A DNA stretch of 9,946 nt from Syntrophaceae bacterium PtaB.Bin038. Its GTDB lineage: Bacteria; Desulfobacterota; Syntrophia; Syntrophales; UBA2192. The DNA lies in assembly GCA_002067855.1 (NCBI GenBank), contig MVQS01000176.1, positions 1-9,946 of the forward strand, given 5' to 3'. The position numbers were made by a program, and so were the translations under genes. Below the pieces are notes generated by a model. The model saw nothing but the letters and a program-made list of their open reading frames with translations. It ran no database searches and was not told the origin of the DNA. Positions 6,323-9,946 of this stretch are shown one piece after another. Each line of letters begins with the position of its first letter. Positions within the stretch are counted from its first letter, which is position 1.

Positions 6323-7661
6323 CGACAAGCTGCTTCAGGCTTCCCTGGACGACATCCTGTCGGAGAGCTACGATACGCTCATCGCCGGCAGCGGCGAGGA
6401 AGCCCTGCGGCTTTTCAAGAGCCGGCCGATCGACCTCGTCCTGCTCGACATCCGCCTGCCGGGCATCAACGGGATCGAGACGCTCCGGCGCATGAAAGAG
6501 ATCGGCGGCGAGGCCGTGGTGATCATGATGACGGCCTACGAGGACGTCAAATCCGTGATCAGCTCCATGAAAATGGGCGCCTTCGACTACCTCGTCAAGC
6601 CCCTCGACATCGAGGAGCTCGAGGTCATCATCGACAAGGCTCTGGAGAACCTCAAGCTCAAACGCGAGGTGGAAGAATTGCGGCGGCAGTTCGTCAAGGA
6701 GTACAACCTCGACGACATCGTCGCCCAGAGCAACGCCATGAAGCTGGCCCTGCGGCTTGCCGACACCATCGCCCGCAGCCACGACACGACGGTCCTGATC
6801 GAAGGGGAAACGGGAACGGGCAAGGAAGTGATCGCCCGGTTCATCCACCATCGAAGCGACCGATTCGACAAGCCCTTCGTCAACATCAACTGCGGCGCTA
6901 TCAGCAAGGAGCTCGTGGAGAGCGAGCTGTTCGGCTATGAGAAGGGGTCCTTCACGGGCGGGCTGCAGGAAGGAAAGCGGGGCAAGTTCGAGGCGGCCGA
7001 CGGGGGCACCATCCTGCTCGACGAGATCAGCGAGCTGCTGCCCGCCACACAGGTCAAGCTCCTGACGTTCCTCGAGGAAAAGGCCTTCTACCCCGTGGGC
7101 GGGTCCGCAAAGAAGCATGTCGACGTCCGGATCATCGCCGCCACGAACAAGAGCCTGGAGGATGGGATTCGGGAAAACACCTTCCGCGAGGATCTCTACT
7201 ATCGGCTCAACGTGGCACGCATCACGATCCCTCCGCTCCGGGACCGCCAGGCGGACATCCTGCCCCTGGCCCTGTTCTTCATGAACAAATTCAACGAGAA
7301 ATTCCGCAAGCAGTTTCGCGGGATCTCCGAGGACGCAAGGAAACTCCTCTTGGATCACCCCTGGACGGGAAACGTCCGGGAGATGAGAAACGTCATCGAG
7401 AGGGTGATCCTGATGGAAGACGGGCACGAAATCGAGCCCGGCCACCTGGAATTCATGAAGAAAACGCCCGGAGCGCTCTCGCCTTCGGGAAACAAAATCA
7501 GGCTCCCGTCGACCGGTCTGAACCTCGACGAGCTGACCATGGACCTGATCATCCAGGCCCTGGAACGCTCCGGGGGGCACCGGGGCCGAGCGGCAAAGCT
7601 CCTGGGCATCTCTCGTCCGACGATGATCTACCGCATCGAGAAGTACGGCATCAAGGTCTAG
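6291..7661 (+). CDS. Sigma-54-dependent response regulator (NtrC family)
   Basis: This 456-residue regulator has three domains. The receiver domain (about 4-120) has the acidic pocket Asp10-12, phospho-acceptor Asp53, Thr81 and Lys103. The AAA+ domain (about 142-375) has Walker A GETGTGKE (172-179), Walker B GTILLDEI with Asp244/Glu245, arginine-finger region FREDLYYRLNV (298-308) and GNVRE (360-364). The C-terminal Fis-type helix-turn-helix (about 413-454) includes GRAAKLLGISRPTMIYRI. The sigma-54-contact loop reads GSFTGG (219-224) instead of GAFTGA. ATG 6291 lies inside the kinase gene and has a purine-rich GGGGTAGAGAA upstream, so the pair is coupled. Once phosphorylated it should drive sigma-54 promoters; the nearest candidate is at 3950-3965. 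The gene ends 38 bases from the convergent methyltransferase gene, with no clear terminator. Confidence 0.96.
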   Translation: MYRYKILIVDDDKLLQASLDDILSESYDTLIAGSGEEALRLFKSRPIDLVLLDIRLPGINGIETLRRMKEIGGEAVVIMMTAYEDVKSVISSMKMGAFDYLVKPLDIEELEVIIDKALENLKLKREVEELRRQFVKEYNLDDIVAQSNAMKLALRLADTIARSHDTTVLIEGETGTGKEVIARFIHHRSDRFDKPFVNINCGAISKELVESELFGYEKGSFTGGLQEGKRGKFEAADGGTILLDEISELLPATQVKLLTFLEEKAFYPVGGSAKKHVDVRIIAATNKSLEDGIRENTFREDLYYRLNVARITIPPLRDRQADILPLALFFMNKFNEKFRKQFRGISEDARKLLLDHPWTGNVREMRNVIERVILMEDGHEIEPGHLEFMKKTPGALSPSGNKIRLPSTGLNLDELTMDLIIQALERSGGHRGRAAKLLGISRPTMIYRIEKYGIKV

Positions 7662-7699
7662 CCGGACAGATCAACTCTCCAGAGGCCGCAGTCACCGGT

Positions 7700-8620
7700 C
7701 TAGCGGAGGATCAGCCAGCGGTATTCCCGGACATGATCGAGAAACTCGAACGTAAGCGCCTGTTCGTCCGTGGCGCACGCCCGGGCGTTGAAGATGAAGC
7801 GCGCCTTCTCCGCGCTGCAATACCCGATGAGCTCCAGCAGGCTCCCTGACTCGACCTTCCTGCCGAGGGCGCGGGCGACCTGCTCGAGGTGGGAAAACCG
7901 GATGGTGTACTCCGAGTGGGCCGTGAGGCGGATCTCCCGCGGCCAGCCGTTCGTGTCGAGGCCCTTCGCGAGAAAGGGCATCTCGCGGGGGATGATGGGG
8001 TCACTCGAATGCTCCGACAGAAACGCGGGGATGCCTTTCCGGCAGAGCGCCTCGACAAGCCGGATCGCCCCGATGTTGAAATGAAAGGGCCCGGTTTCCG
8101 GGACGGCAAGCCCGTAGCGGTTCACGACGGCGGCTGCGTCGGCAGGGAGCCGGTTCGGGTCGAGCCCCGTCCAGACGGGCAGGTCACCGATCATCTCGTT
8201 GACGATGAACAGGTCCGCCCCGGAGAGCGCAGGCAGTACCTCGAGGGCATCGCCCAGGATGAACCTCACCCGGTCCTTCCAGGGCCCCAGCGCCTTCCGC
8301 TGGACCCCGATGAGGGCCCGGGAGAGGTCCACCATGACAACCCGTTCCACCTGCGCCCCGTGGGCCGCCAGCAGCCCCCGCATGAGGCTTCCGTAGCCGC
8401 CGCCGACCTCGCAGATCCTTGCCCCCTGCCGCAGAAGCCCCTTCTCCATGAGCCGGTCGCCCAGGATCGCCCCGTAGGGTTTCCCCAGCCCCAGGGCCCG
8501 GAGAGTTGTCGAACGCGGGCTTCCCAGGGATTCGCAGACGGTGAACTCCGTCATGAGATCGACGGGGTGGTGCAGGTGGTAGTGGCGGGTGTCGTGAAGG
8601 CCGGGCACGTCCGTGTCCAC
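7700..8620 (-). CDS. SAM-dependent methyltransferase, distantly MidA-like
   Basis: This 306-residue class I methyltransferase is read on the minus strand from GTG 8620, chosen for the AAAGGA five bases upstream. The longer frame to TTG 8704 would run into a palindromic repeat and is rejected. Motif I, ICEVGGGYGSL, has Glu71 and the glycine loop; VVMVDLS gives the acidic residue at 98 that should hold the SAM ribose; LGDALEVLP follows at about 123. FIVNEMIGDLPVW (138-150) resembles the NExxDALPV motif of MidA/NDUFAF7 (pfam02636) arginine methyltransferases, but overall similarity is not clear to me. The C-terminal half (about 180-306) has no motif I recognise. The substrate is unknown. It is convergent with the activator gene and divergent from ykgJ. 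Confidence 0.83.
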   Translation of the reverse strand: MDTDVPGLHDTRHYHLHHPVDLMTEFTVCESLGSPRSTTLRALGLGKPYGAILGDRLMEKGLLRQGARICEVGGGYGSLMRGLLAAHGAQVERVVMVDLSRALIGVQRKALGPWKDRVRFILGDALEVLPALSGADLFIVNEMIGDLPVWTGLDPNRLPADAAAVVNRYGLAVPETGPFHFNIGAIRLVEALCRKGIPAFLSEHSSDPIIPREMPFLAKGLDTNGWPREIRLTAHSEYTIRFSHLEQVARALGRKVESGSLLELIGYCSAEKARFIFNARACATDEQALTFEFLDHVREYRWLILR

Positions 8621-8678
8621 CTTTTTCCTTTCGTCACGGCAGGCGCAGATGTATAGAAAAGCGAGGATCCATTTTTTA

Positions 8679-8800
8679 GGCTGGTCAAAAATGCTCAGAT
8701 GCAAGGCGTCCGAAATCCCGAGGAGTGAGACGTACTTTGTCGCGTACGTCGCAGCGACGAGGGATGAGGCAACGCAGCAGATGAGTATTTTTCACCGGCC
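8679..8800. repeat. 122-base palindromic intergenic repeat (REP/MITE-like)
   Basis: The outer arms 8679-8697 and 8782-8800 pair at 16 of 19 positions. The centre has perfect GACGTAC (8729-8735) / GTACGTC (8744-8750) around an 8-base loop; the region between pairs imperfectly. A small extra hairpin, GGCCTT-TG-AAGGCC (8797-8810), abuts the right end. There is no coding capacity. From memory the core (ATCCCGAGGAGTGAG and GCAGCGACGAGGGATGA) resembles a dispersed palindromic repeat of Desulfobacterota genomes; this is unverified. It occupies most of the 232-base gap between divergent genes and could form a strong hairpin in either transcript. Confidence 0.78.
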
Positions 8801-8852
8801 TTTGAAGGCCAATATCAGGTAGAATCACCTTTCGTCAAGCCCGGAGGCTCCG

Positions 8853-9179
8853 TTGTCCGACACATCCGACACCCCCTGCCTGCGCTGCGGAACCTGCTGC
8901 ATGGCCGACATGATCGGCAACGCCGACGCCGAGGACCTCGCGCGGTGGAAGCGCGAGGGCCGGGACGATATCCTTCGTGTCCACAGCGACGCGCTGTGGG
9001 TGGGGGATCACTTCCTGTCCGCCGCCACGGGCATGACCATCCGCGATTGCCCCTTCCTGGACTTCCGGGAGGGGTTCTTTTTCTGCACGATCTACGAGAC
9101 GCGCCCCCGCGTGTGCCGCGACTTCGAGCCCGGCTCGTCGGCGATCTGCCCCAAGCACGCCCAAACGCGCAGCCGTTGA
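8853..9179 (+). CDS. YkgJ-family Cys-cluster protein
   Basis: This 108-residue protein starts at TTG 8853, supported by GGAGG at 8843-8847, five bases upstream. The N-terminus has the YkgJ signature CxxCxxCC (C9, C12, C15, C16). Further conserved cysteines are C66 in DCPFLD, C78 and C88 in FCTIYETRPRVCRDF, and C99. The family (pfam03692) is thought to bind zinc or an iron-sulfur cluster and has no settled function. Length and motif order are complete, so it appears intact. The end of the gene contains the -35 element of the promoter for the downstream binding-protein gene. It is divergent from the methyltransferase gene across a palindromic repeat. Confidence 0.92.
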   Translation: MSDTSDTPCLRCGTCCMADMIGNADAEDLARWKREGRDDILRVHSDALWVGDHFLSAATGMTIRDCPFLDFREGFFFCTIYETRPRVCRDFEPGSSAICPKHAQTRSR

Positions 9180-9204
9180 CAGGTGCCCGTTTCTCTGATA
9201 TTTT
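9176..9204 (+). promoter_or_regulatory. Sigma-70-type promoter for the binding-protein gene
   Basis: A perfect TTGACA (9176-9181), overlapping the ykgJ stop, is followed after 17 bases by TATTTT (9199-9204), four of six matches. Transcription would start near 9211, giving a leader of about 98 bases before ATG 9309. The leader contains a short palindrome GACGA-G-TCGTC (9229-9239). Confidence 0.6.
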
Positions 9205-9308
9205 CCGCGAGTCTTACAGGCCCGCTGCGACGAGTCGTCCCGGCAACGCGGCCGTTCGCGCCGCATGAAGCGCCCGTAAACGTTCATCGACCCAAAAGGA
9301 GGGGATTC

Positions 9309-9946
9309 ATGAAAAAATTTCTGTTTTTCCTGCTGGCATTCTGTTCCCTCGCATCCATGGCCCAAGCTCAGGACACGGTCAAGATCGGCCTGATGGCGCC
9401 GCTGACGGGCTCGTTTGCCAGTGAGGGCGCGGAGATGAAGCAGGTCCTCGAGCTGCTCGCCGCCGACCTCAACGCCAGGGGAGGCCTTCTCGGCAAGAAG
9501 GTCGAGTTGATCGTCGACGACGACGGCAGCGACGCCCGCACGGCGGCCCTGGCGGCCCAGCGGCTCACGACCAAGGGGGTTGCGGCCGTCATCGGCACCT
9601 ACGGGTCCTCCGTGACCGAAGCGAGCCAGAACATCTTCAACGAGGCCAAGATCATCCAGATCGCCAACGGCTCGACGGCCATCCGGCTCTCCGAGAAGGG
9701 CCTCAAGTACTTTTTCCGCACATGCCCCCGCGACGACGAGCAGGGCAAGGTGGCCGTGGATGCCATCGCGAGGACCAAGGCCAAGAAGGTGGCGATCCTC
9801 CACGACAACAGCACCTACGCGAAGGGCCTTGCCGACGAGGTGAAGGCGCCCCTCGAGAAAAAGGGCATCCGGATCGTCTTCTTCGACGCCCTCACCCCGA
9901 AGCAGAGCGACTACACGGCGGTGCTCACCAAGATGAAGGGCGCAAA
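9309..9946 (+). CDS. Branched-chain amino acid-type ABC substrate-binding protein (5' part)
   Basis: The gene is open at the window's right edge; 212 codons are visible of a protein that usually has about 370-400. AAGGAGGGG (9296-9304) is a strong ribosome binding site for ATG 9309. Residues 1-20 form a Sec signal peptide: MKK, a hydrophobic core, then AQA before Gln21; Cys12 does not sit in a proper lipobox. The mature part begins DTVKIGLMAPLTGSFASEGAEM, the classic Peripla_BP_6 (LivJ/LivK) opening, followed by GTYGSSVTEASQNIF (about 97-111), where ligand-contact residues usually lie. It should capture a branched-chain amino acid or a related small acid or amide in the periplasm for a LivHMGF-type importer, probably encoded downstream. 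The exact ligand cannot be told. Confidence 0.93.
   Translation, partial: MKKFLFFLLAFCSLASMAQAQDTVKIGLMAPLTGSFASEGAEMKQVLELLAADLNARGGLLGKKVELIVDDDGSDARTAALAAQRLTTKGVAAVIGTYGSSVTEASQNIFNEAKIIQIANGSTAIRLSEKGLKYFFRTCPRDDEQGKVAVDAIARTKAKKVAILHDNSTYAKGLADEVKAPLEKKGIRIVFFDALTPKQSDYTAVLTKMKGA

Noticed and set aside
4721..6328. 535-residue open frame antisense to the histidine kinase
   Set aside because: It mirrors the GC-rich codon pattern of the kinase, has no recognisable domain, and the plus strand carries all kinase motifs.
6258..7580. 440-residue open frame antisense to the response regulator
   Set aside because: A shadow rich in Asp, Val, Leu and His without any domain; the plus strand is a textbook NtrC-family protein.
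7662..7699. Possible bidirectional terminator between the convergent activator and methyltransferase genes
   Set aside because: Only a weak CTAG/CCGG dyad is visible, with no GC stem plus T-run on either strand.
8621..8704. N-terminal extension of the methyltransferase to TTG 8704
   Set aside because: It runs into the palindromic repeat, and a better GTG start with AAAGGA five bases upstream exists at 8620.
9229..9239. Short palindrome GACGA-G-TCGTC in the binding-protein leader
   Set aside because: Eleven bases in GC-rich sequence can arise by chance; it is noted with the promoter but not called an operator.
1..9946. Search for CRISPR arrays, tRNA/rRNA genes, transposases, phage genes or defence systems
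   Set aside because: None seen. Repeats in the window are isolated palindromes or short direct repeats, and every sizeable gene is accounted for by housekeeping, regulatory or transport families, or remains a single unknown.

Overview
The window is about 10 kb of GC-rich bacterial chromosome, with strong G/C preference at third codon positions. The gene content is a MutY glycosylase, a NtrB/NtrC-like sigma-54 two-component pair, a LivK-type binding protein and a YkgJ protein. Together with a palindromic intergenic repeat of a kind I associate with Desulfobacterota (former Deltaproteobacteria, e.g. Syntrophales-like genomes), this suggests that group. The assignment is inference from memory, not a database result.

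Layout, left to right. (1) Positions 2-76 hold the last 24 codons of an unidentified gene. (2) Positions 203-3410 hold four plus-strand genes: mutY, a YbaK/ProX-type aminoacyl-tRNA deacylase, a zinc-ribbon thioredoxin with a CPYC active site, and a Gate-domain membrane protein whose start overlaps the thioredoxin stop. A long imperfect inverted repeat (1871-1949) separates the first two from the last two. (3) A small minus-strand gene of unknown function (3361-3720) runs convergently into the end of the membrane-protein gene. (4) The 285-base gap 3721-4005 carries an inverted repeat and a near-consensus sigma-54 (-24/-12) promoter, followed by an excellent ribosome binding site and an orphan 117-residue protein gene. 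(5) A good sigma-70-type promoter (4555-4582) precedes a soluble GAF-PAS histidine kinase, whose gene overlaps that of a REC-AAA+-Fis sigma-54 activator by 32 bases. (6) A minus-strand SAM-dependent methyltransferase gene (7700-8620) converges on the activator gene. (7) A 122-base palindromic repeat lies between the methyltransferase and a divergently transcribed YkgJ-family Cys-cluster protein. (8) A consensus-like promoter at the end of ykgJ leads to a secreted branched-chain amino acid (LivJ/LivK-type) binding protein that is cut by the window end.

The most coherent unit is the sigma-54 module: kinase and activator are encoded together, and a candidate sigma-54 promoter with an upstream inverted repeat lies immediately before the neighbouring orphan gene. 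A natural hypothesis is that the activator controls that gene. I see no CRISPR array, tRNA, rRNA, transposase, phage gene or obvious defence system. Most of the window looks like ordinary core or regulatory content with a few local oddities.
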